From Gemmatimonadales bacterium (GTDB taxonomy: Bacteria; Gemmatimonadota; Gemmatimonadetes; Gemmatimonadales; GWC2-71-9), in the NCBI GenBank assembly GCA_019637315.1, contig JAHBVU010000007.1:62001-126000 (forward strand): DNA of 64,000 bases. Reading direction: 5' to 3'. Shown piece after piece: positions 51,051 through 60,887 of the stretch. Each line of letters opens with the position of its first letter. Positions within the stretch are counted from its first letter, which is position 1. The notes beneath the pieces are model-generated. The model saw only the letters and a list, made by a program, of their open reading frames with translations, was not told the origin of the DNA and did no database searches. Made by a program: the position numbers and the translations under genes.

Positions 51051-53432
51051 TCAGGCGCCGTAGGGAATCCAGATATTCTTGACCTGCGTCGCTGCCCGCA
51101 GCAACTCGTCGGAGGGCGGCTCCAGCTCGAGCCAGTCCCGCTCCGGTTCCCGATCCACCCAGGTACGCTTGAGATTGCCGGCGGACAGCCGCTCGACGTC
51201 GCTCCCCAACTCCGGTGCGCCGCAGTACCAGAACCCGTCGACATCGTCGTGCGCAGCAAGGACCGGGACCAGTTCCGCGGTCCGCCCGGACACGATGTTG
51301 ACTACGCCACCAGGCAGGTCGGACGTGTCGAAAAGCTGGTAACAGTCGAGCGCGGTAAGGGGAAACCGCTCCGAAGGAACCGCCACGACGGTGTTGCCCA
51401 TGGCAATCGCCGGCAGCACGAGCGAGAGAAACCCCGCCAGGCTGGGCGCCTCTGGCGCGGCAATCCCGATCACGCCTAACGGCTCCACCATGGCCACCGT
51501 CACGTTCCGATACGGCGTGCCGTGCACTCGGCCGTCATACTTGTCCGCCCAGGCGGCCGCATGATAGATCCGTCGCAAGGCGACCTCGAGCTCCCGGTCG
51601 GCGTCCGCCTCCGCCACCCCGGCCGACCGAACGAGCCCCCGGGCCAGCTCGTCCCGCCGCTGATCGAGATTCTCGCCCAGGTAGTAGAGAATCTGGGCCC
51701 GCTGGTGCCCCGAGAGCTTGCTCCACCCCGGCTGCGCGCCGCGAGCGGCTTCGACGGCGTTCCGGATATCCTTCCGATTCCCGTGCCCCACCTGCCCGAC
51801 CGCTCGGCCATCCGGGCCCAGAGCATCGAGCACATAGCCCGAGTCGGGCCGAACCTGCTTCCCCCCAATGTACAGCTTGTAGGTTCGATCGACCGGCGGC
51901 AGCTCCCCCCCGGCCCGAGAACGACTGGCTCGCCGCCTGCGAGCCAGCTTGGTACGGGCGGGTGATCTCGGCGCGGCCGTGACGTACTCCCAGAGGCCTT
52001 CCTTCCCCCCTTCACGACCGAAACCGCTCTCCCGATAGCCCCCGAAGCCGCTTGCCGCGTCGAAGACGTTGGTGCAGTTGATCCAGACGGTTCCGGCCTT
52101 GACCTGCGGTGCGATGTCGAGCGCGGTATTGAGGTTCTCGGTCCAGATGCTGGCGGCAAGACCATACGGTGTATTGTTCGCGAGTTCGACGGCCTCCGCC
52201 GGAGTCCGGAACGTCATCATCACGACGACAGGACCGAAGATCTCGACCTGCGCAATAGTCGATGCCGGCGCTACGTCGGTAAAGAGAGTCGGCGGATAAA
52301 AGAGGCCGTCGACAGGACACGCCCAGCTGGGCTGCCAGCGGGTGGCTCCCTCCTGCTCTCCCTGCTCGACCAGACCCCGAATCCGGTCGAGCTGCGCGGG
52401 CGCCACGATGGCGCCCATGTCGACCGCCTTGTCGAGCGGGTTGCCAATCCGGAGCCTTTCCATTCGGGCGCGGAGCTTGTCGACCAGTAGAGCCGCGATC
52501 GGTTCTTGAGCAAGAATCCGCGACCCCGCGCAGCAGACCTGCCCCTGATTGAACCAAATCGCATCCACAACACCCTCGACGACGCTGTCGAGATCGGCAT
52601 CGTCGAAGACGATGAAGGGACTCTTGCCCCCGAGTTCGAGCGACAGCTTCTTGCCGGACCCCGCCGTGGCAACCCGGATAGCCCGGCCCACCTCGGTCGA
52701 GCCGGTAAACGCGATCTTGTCGACATCGGGATGCCGTACCAGCGCCTCGCCAGTGCGCCCGTCTCCCGTTACGATGTTGACGACCCCCGCCGGGAGACCG
52801 ACCGAGCGGCAGAGCTCGCCAAACAGCAGGCCCGTGAGCGGGGTGAACTCTGCGGGCTTGAGAACAACCGTGTTCCCCATGGCAAGCGCGGGAGCAATCT
52901 TCCACGCCAGCATCAGCAGCGGGAAATTCCAGGGAACGATCTGCCCGACCACCCCGACAGGGCCGTACCCAGGCAGTTCTTCACTCATCAGCTCTGCCCA
53001 GCCGGCATGATGATAGAAGTGGCGCGCCACCAGCGGCACGTCGATATCGCGCGACTCGCGAATCGGCTTGCCGTTGTCGAGCGTTTCGAGCACCGCAAAG
53101 AGCCGGCTCTGCCGCTGGAGCTGGCGTGCGATGGCATAGAGGTACCGGGCCCGCCCATGCCCACCAAGCCCCTCCCAGGCGGACTGCGCCTCGCGCGCGG
53201 CGCTGACCGCCCGAGCGACATCATCGGCCGAGCCCTGGGTCACACGGGCCACCTCGTCGCCATTGGCGGGGTTGATCGTCGCGAACAGGTCCGCCCCCGG
53301 GGCTTCCAGCACGCCGTTGATGAAGTGGCCAAACCGCCGCTCATGCCCGGCAAGCCAGGCGGCCACCTCGGTGGTCGACTCCGGCGCCGGTCCCCAGTTC
53401 ATACCTTCGAATTCGTCTCGGACCCGACTCAT
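51051..53432 (-). CDS. Two-domain aldehyde dehydrogenase (ALDH16-like)
   Basis: The 793-residue protein has one complete ALDH domain (~30-500) with LELGGKSPF (Glu266) and FNQGQVCCAG (catalytic Cys300). After an Arg-rich linker comes a second, degenerate ALDH domain (~525-793) that keeps the cofactor-fold pattern (GVIGIAAPEAP, AIAMGNTVVAVPSE) but lacks both catalytic residues. This layout is that of ALDH16. It lies 13 nt after deoC, so acetaldehyde from deoxyribose-phosphate cleavage is a plausible substrate. Confidence 0.88.
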   Translation of the reverse strand: MSRVRDEFEGMNWGPAPESTTEVAAWLAGHERRFGHFINGVLEAPGADLFATINPANGDEVARVTQGSADDVARAVSAAREAQSAWEGLGGHGRARYLYAIARQLQRQSRLFAVLETLDNGKPIRESRDIDVPLVARHFYHHAGWAELMSEELPGYGPVGVVGQIVPWNFPLLMLAWKIAPALAMGNTVVLKPAEFTPLTGLLFGELCRSVGLPAGVVNIVTGDGRTGEALVRHPDVDKIAFTGSTEVGRAIRVATAGSGKKLSLELGGKSPFIVFDDADLDSVVEGVVDAIWFNQGQVCCAGSRILAQEPIAALLVDKLRARMERLRIGNPLDKAVDMGAIVAPAQLDRIRGLVEQGEQEGATRWQPSWACPVDGLFYPPTLFTDVAPASTIAQVEIFGPVVVMMTFRTPAEAVELANNTPYGLAASIWTENLNTALDIAPQVKAGTVWINCTNVFDAASGFGGYRESGFGREGGKEGLWEYVTAAPRSPARTKLARRRRASRSRAGGELPPVDRTYKLYIGGKQVRPDSGYVLDALGPDGRAVGQVGHGNRKDIRNAVEAARGAQPGWSKLSGHQRAQILYYLGENLDQRRDELARGLVRSAGVAEADADRELEVALRRIYHAAAWADKYDGRVHGTPYRNVTVAMVEPLGVIGIAAPEAPSLAGFLSLVLPAIAMGNTVVAVPSERFPLTALDCYQLFDTSDLPGGVVNIVSGRTAELVPVLAAHDDVDGFWYCGAPELGSDVERLSAGNLKRTWVDREPERDWLELEPPSDELLRAATQVKNIWIPYGA

Positions 53433-53445
53433 GACGGCCTCTCCA

Positions 53446-54429
53446 TCACGCCACCGGGTGGCGGTACGCGGCCGAGTAGCGACCGGTCACATGGAACTCG
53501 AGCTGGCGTTCGATGTCGGCCAGCAGGGTGCTGGCCCCGAACCGAAACAGGTCCGGACGCAGGTAGCGATCGCCCAATTCTTCCTTGATCATGGCGAGCC
53601 AGTCGAGGGCTTCCTTGGCACGCCGAATACCGCCGGCCGGCTTGAACCCGACGACGTGCCCGGTGCGCTCGCGGTAGCTCCGAATAGCGCGGGCCATTAC
53701 GAGGCCGACCGGCAGCGTGGCATTGACGGCTTCTTTGCCGGTCGACGTCTTGATGAAGTCGGCGCCGGCCATCATGCAGACCAGGCTGGCCCGATAGACG
53801 TCACGAAGGGTGCCGAGGTCGCCGGTCGCAAGGATGGTCTTCAGGTGCGCCGAGCCGCACGCCTCGCGGAAGGCCCGGACCTCATCGTACAAGGCGTCCC
53901 ATTGGCCGCCAAGTACGTGCGCGCGCGTGATCACGATATCGATCTCGCTCGCGCCGGCCGCGACCGAGGCGTGGATTTCGGCCAGTCGAGTTTCGAAGGG
54001 GGAGAGCCCGGCGGGAAATCCGGTCGAGACGGCGGCTACCGGAACTCCGCTGCCGGCCAGCGCGGTTACCGCGGTCGGCACGAAGGCGTGGTACACACAA
54101 ACCGCCCCGACGGTGACCGGCAGGTCGTGCACACCGAGCGACACGAGTAAGTCATCCCGAATCGGCCGCCTGGCTTTGGCACAGAGACGCCGGACCCGAT
54201 CGGCTGTATCGTCACCCTGAAGGGTGGTCAGATCCATCAACGTCACGGCCCGCAGCAGCCAGCCGAGCTGCCACTCCTTCTTGACCGTCCGGCGAGCCGG
54301 GAGCGAGGCCGCCCGACGCTCGACCGCGCTGCGGTTGACACGCGCGTCTCGCACCCAGTCGAGTTCGAGGAGCGTCCCCGGATTCCGGGCAATGGGCGGT
54401 TCCGCGGCCGACCTGGGGCCGTGCGACAT
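53446..54429 (-). CDS. deoC: Deoxyribose-phosphate aldolase
   Basis: The 327-residue protein splits 2-deoxyribose-5-phosphate into glyceraldehyde-3-phosphate and acetaldehyde. The Schiff-base Lys lies in DFIKTSTGK, and further marks are SEIDIVITR, KTILATGDL and VGFKPAGGIR. It is longer than the about 220-260-residue bacterial form because of an N-terminal extension (~1-75), as seen in the DeoC group that resembles eukaryotic DERA. It forms an operon with the ALDH16-like gene. Confidence 0.93.
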   Translation of the reverse strand: MSHGPRSAAEPPIARNPGTLLELDWVRDARVNRSAVERRAASLPARRTVKKEWQLGWLLRAVTLMDLTTLQGDDTADRVRRLCAKARRPIRDDLLVSLGVHDLPVTVGAVCVYHAFVPTAVTALAGSGVPVAAVSTGFPAGLSPFETRLAEIHASVAAGASEIDIVITRAHVLGGQWDALYDEVRAFREACGSAHLKTILATGDLGTLRDVYRASLVCMMAGADFIKTSTGKEAVNATLPVGLVMARAIRSYRERTGHVVGFKPAGGIRRAKEALDWLAMIKEELGDRYLRPDLFRFGASTLLADIERQLEFHVTGRYSAAYRHPVA

Positions 54430-54494
54430 TCACAACTCGGGCGAAGGACTCGACGTAATTTAGCCGGCCCGACCCGAAACGCCTCCCCTCAAAG

Positions 54495-56054
54495 TCACCG
54501 CCGCTCGACCACCCTGCGGAACGAGGCCCGCTCGGCCGGCGTGAGGCCGAACGAAGCGGCCGAGACCGTGCCATTCGGTTCGGCGTCGAACCGGACGAAG
54601 ACATACGGCTGGAGCGTCCCCATTGCGCCCGTCAGATCCCATCGGAAGGTGTTGCCGTTCCAGTACTCGAGCCGACCAGTCCACTCACCCCGCGTTGCGA
54701 CCAGATCGTCGCCCTGCTGCCGGACCGTGAAGTCGCCGTACATGGCGTCCCGATAGGCGCCAGCATACCGCTCGGCAGGTGCGGGAGGCTTGCCCCCGAC
54801 CCGGGTGCGCTCGAGGGCTCGCGCGCTCGAGTCCTGCATGACCCGCGCTCGGGCAGCACGGTCGGACGCCTCAGCCACCCAATCCTTGAGCGGGGCACCG
54901 AGGTGCCGATCGAAGACGTAGCGCATCAGCGCGGTCGGGGCCACGGTGCTCGCCACGTTGGTGAGCACCACCACACCCAGCCGATGTTCCGGCAGCATGG
55001 CCACCATAGTCGTGGTGCCGTCGGTGGCGCCGCCGTGGTGCCAGATCAGCGCACCCCGGTAGTCCTCGACGAACCACCCCATTCCATAGGTGCTGAAGCG
55101 CCGCAGCGAATCGACCTCGTTGTCACCGAGCACGATGCTCTGGGGCCGGCGCATCTCGGCCAGCGCCTCGCGACTCATGACCCGCTGTCCGCCAAAGCTG
55201 CCATCACCGAGCTGGAACCGAAGCCATTGCGCCATGTCGCGGGCGTTCGACGTCATCGCGCCAGCCGGGGCAATCCGATCGGCAAACCAGAACTGCTTTC
55301 GGTAGACGCTGTCGCCCATTGGGGCATGGCCCGACGCCAGGTTGGCGAGGCCGTCGATCGTGCTGGGATTGACGATCGTCTCGGTCATCCCCAAGGGGCG
55401 GAGCAACCGCTGCCGGACCAGCTCGTCGTAACCGAGACCCGAGACCGCCCCCGCCGCTTCGCCGGCTGCAAGGTACATGATGTTCGAGTAGCCCCAGTGC
55501 GCCCGGAGGCCGAACGTGGGCTCGAGATAGCTGACCCGTTTGAGGATCTCGGCGCGGGAGATGTTGCCGGCGCCGATCCAGATCAGGTCGCCTCGCGGCA
55601 ACCCGGTTCGATGCGACAGCGCATCGCGCACCGTCACGGTTGCCGTCAGGTAGGGATCGTGCAGCCGGAACCCGGGCAGCAGGCTCACCATCGGGTCGTC
55701 CCAGCGCATCGCACCATCAGAGACCATCACGGCTGCCGCAGCCGCCGTGAAGGCCTTCCCGGACGAGCCCAGCGAGAACAGGGTCCGGTCGTCGACCAGC
55801 TCGGCGCCGCCAGCTGCGCGGACGCCGAAGCCGCGGCTGAACACCACGGAATCGTTGCGCACAACCGCGATCGCGATCCCCGGGACCCGCAGCGCGGTCA
55901 GCGTCGTGCGCGCATAGGCATCGAGCCCCGCCAGGGGGTCGCTTCGACGCTGGGCGGCAGCGTCGGCGACGGCTCCTGCAATCACGGCAACCGCCGCCGC
56001 GGCGGTGACTCGGCATCTCCACCCTGCCCACCTGGATCGAGCTTCGTCTCTCAT
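54495..56054 (-). CDS. Secreted beta-lactamase-like serine hydrolase
   Basis: The 519-residue protein has a signal peptide ending near ADAAAQRR. Motifs of the class C fold are SSGK (LGSSGKAFTA), YSN (HWGYSNIMY) and HHGG (WHHGGATDG). A C-terminal beta domain after ~400 (AERYAGAYRDAMYGDF, WNGNTFRWDL) resembles DUF3471. The ATG overlaps the XRE-cupin stop (ATGA), so the regulator and hydrolase are made together. Substrate unknown: peptide ester, D-amino-acid peptide or lactam. Confidence 0.88.
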   Translation of the reverse strand: MRDEARSRWAGWRCRVTAAAAVAVIAGAVADAAAQRRSDPLAGLDAYARTTLTALRVPGIAIAVVRNDSVVFSRGFGVRAAGGAELVDDRTLFSLGSSGKAFTAAAAAVMVSDGAMRWDDPMVSLLPGFRLHDPYLTATVTVRDALSHRTGLPRGDLIWIGAGNISRAEILKRVSYLEPTFGLRAHWGYSNIMYLAAGEAAGAVSGLGYDELVRQRLLRPLGMTETIVNPSTIDGLANLASGHAPMGDSVYRKQFWFADRIAPAGAMTSNARDMAQWLRFQLGDGSFGGQRVMSREALAEMRRPQSIVLGDNEVDSLRRFSTYGMGWFVEDYRGALIWHHGGATDGTTTMVAMLPEHRLGVVVLTNVASTVAPTALMRYVFDRHLGAPLKDWVAEASDRAARARVMQDSSARALERTRVGGKPPAPAERYAGAYRDAMYGDFTVRQQGDDLVATRGEWTGRLEYWNGNTFRWDLTGAMGTLQPYVFVRFDAEPNGTVSAASFGLTPAERASFRRVVERR

Positions 56055-56719
56055 ACCTTGCCCCTTCGAGTTCGGACGGGTCGCGGCGCCCCCGCAGCGC
56101 GCGACCGGGTCGATGTGGTACCACCCAATGCCCTGATAAGGACCTCGTCGCCTGCGGAGCAGACCGCCAGGACGCGACAGCGCCCGCGTCCCTTGCGCAG
56201 GTAGGCGTGCCCCATGGTACTGTCGAGGTACGCCGATTCGCCCTTCCGCAGCACGAAGGGCGCGTAGTCTTCGGTGTGGACCTCGACGGCCCCCTCGAGC
56301 ACAAAAACGAACTCCTCGCCTTCGTGCCGAACCAGCGGACCAAACTCCGCCAGCGAGGTGGCCAGCGGAATTCCGATCATTGGAACGAAGCGCTTCCGGA
56401 CCAGCTCCGTGCTCAGGTACCAGTAGTCATAGGCGGGCGTCAGCAGCTGCTTTCCCCCGCCAACCCGATTGATGCTCCGCCGGGCGCCGGGTGTCTCCCG
56501 AGACCCGGGCGCGGCAAAGAGATCCGCGATGTCAGCACCGGTTCCGCGGGTCACCTGCAGCAACTTGTCGTACGTCAGGGAAATCTTGTCGCGCTCCACC
56601 TTCGACAGCGTCGAAATCGAAAGCCCGGTCCGCTGACTGAGTTGCGCCAGGGTCCAGCCGTGACGCGCACGCAGGGCGCGGAGGGCGGCCCCGAGCCGGG
56701 GCTCAACCGCTGTCGACAT
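56051..56719 (-). CDS. XRE-family regulator with C-terminal cupin domain
   Basis: The start at ATG 56719 has AAGGA upstream; 222 residues. The helix-turn-helix covers ~8-65 (LRALRARHGWTLAQLSQRTGLSISTLSKVERDK in two parts), and the cupin ~105-195 (FGPLVRHEGEEFVFVLEGAVEV, STMGHAYLRKG). Such proteins sense a small metabolite and repress neighbouring genes. A 12-bp palindrome lies between the gene and its promoter region and may be the operator. Confidence 0.9.
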   Translation of the reverse strand: MSTAVEPRLGAALRALRARHGWTLAQLSQRTGLSISTLSKVERDKISLTYDKLLQVTRGTGADIADLFAAPGSRETPGARRSINRVGGGKQLLTPAYDYWYLSTELVRKRFVPMIGIPLATSLAEFGPLVRHEGEEFVFVLEGAVEVHTEDYAPFVLRKGESAYLDSTMGHAYLRKGRGRCRVLAVCSAGDEVLIRALGGTTSTRSRAAGAPRPVRTRRGKV

Positions 56720-56731
56720 CGCAATTATCCT

Positions 56732-56743
56732 TTTTGGCCAAAA
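56732..56743. promoter_or_regulatory. Perfect palindrome, possible XRE-cupin operator
   Basis: TTTTGGCCAAAA is a perfect 12-bp palindrome 13 nt upstream of the regulator ATG. On the minus strand TAGACA and GATAAT flank it with 15-nt spacing, so a promoter may overlap it. Autoregulation is inferred. Confidence 0.5.
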
Positions 56744-56912
56744 TTGTCTACTAATGCGCAAGATAGATCCGCGCCGCCGCACCCGCCAGATCCCGCACCG
56801 GAACCACGGATCCCGCTCCGTCCTCGCCCCGGTCAACCCCGCCTGAAACTGAATCGGGGCTTGACTCGTTGTGACCGCTTCACTGCCACTCCATCGACAA
56901 CGAGGCCAACTC

Positions 56913-58850
56913 GTGCACTTCACCCTCCCGACCCTGGCCCTGGGCTTGAGTCTCGCACTCGCAACTGCAACGAGCGCGCAGTCTCCCACTGAGCCGGCGA
57001 ACCCTCGATCTGCCCCGCCGCTGACCGCGACCGACCTCGAGGCATTCCTCGACGGCATCGTCCCTCTGGCACTCAAGAGCAACGACATCACCGGCACGGT
57101 CATCGCCGTGGTCAAGGATGGCAAGCTGCTACTGGCCAAGGGCTACGGTTTTGCCGATCGCGACCGCCAGCTGCCGGTACGCCCGGACAGTACACTCTTT
57201 CGGGTGGCCTCGATCTCGAAGCTGTTCACGGCAACGGCCGCGATGCAGCTGGTCGAGCAGGGTAAGCTCGATCTCGACGAGGAAATCGACCGCTATCTCG
57301 ACTTCGCAGTGCCGAGAAAGTTCCCCGACAAGATCACCCTGCGTCACCTGCTGACCCACACGGCGGGGTTCGAGGAGGCCTTCAAGAAGCTGCCAGCCGA
57401 CTCCGGCAAGAGTGTCCCTCTCAAGGAGTGGGTCAGCAAGACAACACCGGCCCAGTTGTACCGGCCTGGCACGGTCACGTCGTACTCGAACTACGGCACC
57501 GACCTGGTCGGCTACATCATCGAGCACACCTCCGGCACGCCGTTCGCCGAGTATGTCCGGCTCCACATCCTGGACCCGCTCGGCATGCGGCAGTCCTCGA
57601 TTGCCGAACCGATGCCGCCGGCCCTCCGTGCCCAGCTGTCGCGTGAGTACCCGACCGCGTCCGACTCGGCCGGCGAATTCGAGGTCCTGTTCGGGGAGCC
57701 CTCTGGCAATCTCTCCGCTACGGCTGTCGATATGACCAAGTTTGCCATTGCCCACCTGGCTCTCGGTCGTTTCGACTCGATTCAGATTCTCAAACCTGAG
57801 ACCGCCCGACTGATGGGGACCACGCAGTTCCGGACCCACCCGCGGGTGCCCGGCATGGGGCTTGGCTTCTTCGAAGAGGACCGCAACGGACTGCGAATCC
57901 TCGGTCACGGCGGCGACCTAGCCCGATTCCACAGCCACCTGTCGCTGCTGATGGATCACGGCGTGGCGTTCTTCGTTTCGGTCAACAGTACGGGTCGAGG
58001 CGCCGCCTTCTACAGCCTCCGCGAGGCCGTTCGCGATGCCTTCCTCGATCGGTATTTCCCGAACCCGGTGCCGCTCGAACCGGTCCTCGCAAACGCAGCG
58101 ACCGTCTCGGCCGCCCACACCGGGACGTACACCCTCTCGCGGCGGGGCGCCTCGACGCTGGGCGGCGTTATCGCGCTGCTGATCAATCTCGACATCACGG
58201 CCAACCCGGATGGCAGCATTCAGATCGGCTTCGTCGCCGGACCAAACGGGCTGCCGATGCGCTGGTACCCCGTCGACGAGACGACCTACCGCAGCGAGGA
58301 CGGATCCCAGTTGCTGGGCTACGTTCCCGGATCGAACGGAGTACCCGACCGCTTTGGCTTCCTGGGCGGCCACGAACTCCACCGCGTCGGAATGCTGAGC
58401 AGCAGGAGCTTCAACCTGGCACTGCTGATCGGTTCGCTGAGCACATTCGCACTGAGTCTGTTGCTCTGGCCGGTCGCCGGGTTGATTCGTCGACGCTATG
58501 GCGCGGGTCGGGTGGACGACGGTGTGTCGCCGCGCTTACGGGCTCTGACTCGATGGACCGCGCTTGCGGCCCTCGGGTTCACCGTTGCACTCGGCGTCTT
58601 CATTTCGCGAGGCTTCGAGGGTGCCATCAACCTGGACAGCCGCTCGGACGTCTGGCTGGGGTTGATTCGGCTGATCGGCGTGGCCGCAATCGTCGGAACG
58701 GTGGCGTCGATCGCTGCGCTCTCGCGTTCATTCCGTCTCGGGCGGAGTGGGTGGGCCAGGGTCAAGTACTTCGGGCTCAGTGCCGCTGGGCTCGCGTTCA
58801 GCTGGATTGCGCTGCACTGGAACCTGGTATCGTGGAATTTCCGGTACTAG
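56913..58850 (+). CDS. Serine hydrolase of beta-lactamase fold with C-terminal membrane segments
   Basis: The GTG at 56913 has GAGG upstream and gives a clean signal peptide (TLPTLALGLSLALATATSAQ); an earlier GTG at 56871 is possible. The 645-residue protein has SISK (VASISKLFTA), YSN (SYSNYG) and HGG (GHGGDLARF). Residues ~510-645 hold three to four membrane helices after a charged loop (RRRYGAGRVDDG), so the catalytic domain is tethered to the inner membrane with its domain outside. It is convergent with the kinase gene, sharing a 4-nt stop overlap. Confidence 0.87.
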   Translation: MHFTLPTLALGLSLALATATSAQSPTEPANPRSAPPLTATDLEAFLDGIVPLALKSNDITGTVIAVVKDGKLLLAKGYGFADRDRQLPVRPDSTLFRVASISKLFTATAAMQLVEQGKLDLDEEIDRYLDFAVPRKFPDKITLRHLLTHTAGFEEAFKKLPADSGKSVPLKEWVSKTTPAQLYRPGTVTSYSNYGTDLVGYIIEHTSGTPFAEYVRLHILDPLGMRQSSIAEPMPPALRAQLSREYPTASDSAGEFEVLFGEPSGNLSATAVDMTKFAIAHLALGRFDSIQILKPETARLMGTTQFRTHPRVPGMGLGFFEEDRNGLRILGHGGDLARFHSHLSLLMDHGVAFFVSVNSTGRGAAFYSLREAVRDAFLDRYFPNPVPLEPVLANAATVSAAHTGTYTLSRRGASTLGGVIALLINLDITANPDGSIQIGFVAGPNGLPMRWYPVDETTYRSEDGSQLLGYVPGSNGVPDRFGFLGGHELHRVGMLSSRSFNLALLIGSLSTFALSLLLWPVAGLIRRRYGAGRVDDGVSPRLRALTRWTALAALGFTVALGVFISRGFEGAINLDSRSDVWLGLIRLIGVAAIVGTVASIAALSRSFRLGRSGWARVKYFGLSAAGLAFSWIALHWNLVSWNFRY

Positions 58851-59839
58851 CTGGGCTCAACCTGGTCCGACCCGGTATCCGACCTCGGCAACGATGACGA
58901 ATGACCACCTTCCCGGCGGACCCGCTCAGTCGTCTGGGAAGGCGGCGGGACTGCGAAGCGAAGTGCGCCATGGGCGCATCGAACCTCCAGCGGCGAGGCG
59001 ACCTGAACCGTCTCGCCGTCCATCTCGAACGGCAGCTCACCCCGCCATTCAAGGGTGAGACTGGACACGGAGCGCCGGCTCACCAGCGGTGACGTGCAGT
59101 GCCGGCCTGCAACGACGCGGGCGAGTAACCCCAGCAAGCGAAGGCGGGTCGTGGCGCACGCCAGCACGAGATCGAGCTGGCCGTCGCCGAGGGCGGCCCC
59201 GGGCACGATCGGCATCCCGGCACCGAACCAGGCCCCGTTGGCGAGCACGCCGGCGGCAAGACGCTGCGCCGCCAAGGGCGCCTGGTCTAGGGACAAACGG
59301 ACCTCGTAGTCGGCGCCGCGCCAGACACTCCGAATCGCACCAGCTACGTAGCGCCCGGCTGTGACCCGGACGCCCGGCCAGGTTGCCAGTGCCACCGCAC
59401 GCGCCGTCAGCCCAAAAGACGCCGCGTTGATGAACCAGCGCGTGCCACCGGGCCAGCGTGCTTGCCAGGCATCGACCTGCCGGGTCGTCGATCCGTAGAG
59501 CCCCGCGCGCAACCCATCCCACGACGGACGCACACCCAGACTGCGGGCAAAGTCGTTGCCCGAACCGGACGGCCAGAGAATCAGCGTTGGGCCCGGCGTG
59601 CCGTCGAGCGCTCCCAGCAATCCGTTGACCACGTCGTGCAGCGACCCATCACCGCCGACGACGACAATCGCGGTCGCAGCTGCGCGTACGGCCTCCGCCG
59701 CGAGACGCACACCATCCCCGCCGGACTCGGTAGCGTGCACCCGGATCTCGTGCCTCGCCCGGACCTGGGCCTCGACCCGCTGCCAGGTCCGCGCCGCCCG
59801 ACCAGCGGCGGCACGCGGGTTGATGATGACGTGAATCAC
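58847..59839 (-). CDS. Diacylglycerol/lipid kinase family protein (YegS/BmrU/LCB5 type)
   Basis: The 330-residue protein has the nucleotide-binding marks of the family: INPRAAAGRA, VVGGDGSLHDVVNGLL near residues 60-75 and WPSGSGNDFARSLG near 95. The later FINAASFGLTAR and LPFEMDGETV segments belong to the C-terminal beta domain. Members phosphorylate diacylglycerol, phosphatidylglycerol or related lipids at the membrane; the substrate is not readable. Confidence 0.88.
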   Translation of the reverse strand: MIHVIINPRAAAGRAARTWQRVEAQVRARHEIRVHATESGGDGVRLAAEAVRAAATAIVVVGGDGSLHDVVNGLLGALDGTPGPTLILWPSGSGNDFARSLGVRPSWDGLRAGLYGSTTRQVDAWQARWPGGTRWFINAASFGLTARAVALATWPGVRVTAGRYVAGAIRSVWRGADYEVRLSLDQAPLAAQRLAAGVLANGAWFGAGMPIVPGAALGDGQLDLVLACATTRLRLLGLLARVVAGRHCTSPLVSRRSVSSLTLEWRGELPFEMDGETVQVASPLEVRCAHGALRFAVPPPSQTTERVRREGGHSSSLPRSDTGSDQVEPS

Positions 59840-59918
59840 GAAAGGTGCCGGAGCGATGACCGGCAGAAGGTACTCGACAGCCCCCAGAGCCGCGAGACCG
59901 CGGGGGCATGCCGGTCGG

Positions 59919-60887
59919 CTAGCGACGCAGGGTCAGAATCCAATCCGCCAGCGTCTTACCGACGGCGGGTGCCAGCGGAAGCGAGGGATCAGTGTACGCA
60001 GCCATCTGCTCCTGAGCCGTTGCCCCAGCGGCCTCCTTCAGAACGTGGTTGACACCGGGAAGGACGACGAGCTTCACATCGGATCGTGCCCCCGCCAGCG
60101 CCCGGGCGTCGTCCTGAGTGACCTGCACGTCGGTTGCCCCTTGAAGCACCAGGGTCGGCAGGGCAAGACCGCGCAGGATCGCCACCGGGTCGGCCGCCTG
60201 CCAGCTCTGCATGAAGCGTCGGTTGGCGGGCACGAACAGCATCTCCAGGCCAGCCGGAGCCGTGTACTCCCCACCCTCCTTGATGTAGCCCGCCCAGGCG
60301 TTATCGAACTGGGCCAGCAGCGGCGGCGGCAGCTGCCGACTCAGTTGTTCGCGCAGAATGGTCGATGCATCCCGACCGGCAGCGGCCACAAGCACGAGCC
60401 CGGCAACCGGTGCTTTCTTCTGCGCGGCGAGGAGTGCCAGGAGACCGCCTTCGCTGTGTCCGATGAACACCACCGGGCCGATGTCACTACGTGCGTCGAG
60501 CATCTGCGCAGCGGCCGCCGCGTCGGCGGCAAAGTCATGGACCGTTACTGAGGCAGCGTCAAAGCTGCCCTTGCTGCTCGGCAGACCGCGCTTGTCATAA
60601 CGAAACGAGGCGATCCCACGCTCAGCGAGCGCCGCCGCCACCATCGCGTAGGTTCCCGTCTTGCCCATCATGGTGTTGCCGTCCCGATCCGTCGGACCCG
60701 ATCCGGCAATAATCACGGCAGCCGGCCAGGGCCCCGCCCCGCTCGGCAGCGCCAGCGTACCCTGCAGGGTGAGGTTCCCGCTGCTGAAGCTCAGTTCCGA
60801 TTGCCGGACCTGACCATCGGCCTTGCCACCAAGCAAGCTTGCGCTCATAACCACAGCTCCAAGGAAACGACCTGCGATGCGCCTCAT
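59919..60887 (-). CDS. Secreted alpha/beta hydrolase (serine esterase/peptidase type)
   Basis: The start at 60887 overlaps the SdpI-like stop (ATGA); 322 residues. A signal peptide (RFLGAVVMSASLLGG) is followed by a small beta region (SELSFSSGNLTLQGTLALP) and the hydrolase core. IIAGSGPTDRDGN is an oxyanion-side loop, the nucleophile Ser is in GHSEGGLLALLAA, an Asp is in QGATDVQV and a His in PGVNHVLK. The family cleaves small esters or amides; the link to the immunity-type genes is unexplained. Confidence 0.85.
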   Translation of the reverse strand: MRRIAGRFLGAVVMSASLLGGKADGQVRQSELSFSSGNLTLQGTLALPSGAGPWPAAVIIAGSGPTDRDGNTMMGKTGTYAMVAAALAERGIASFRYDKRGLPSSKGSFDAASVTVHDFAADAAAAAQMLDARSDIGPVVFIGHSEGGLLALLAAQKKAPVAGLVLVAAAGRDASTILREQLSRQLPPPLLAQFDNAWAGYIKEGGEYTAPAGLEMLFVPANRRFMQSWQAADPVAILRGLALPTLVLQGATDVQVTQDDARALAGARSDVKLVVLPGVNHVLKEAAGATAQEQMAAYTDPSLPLAPAVGKTLADWILTLRR

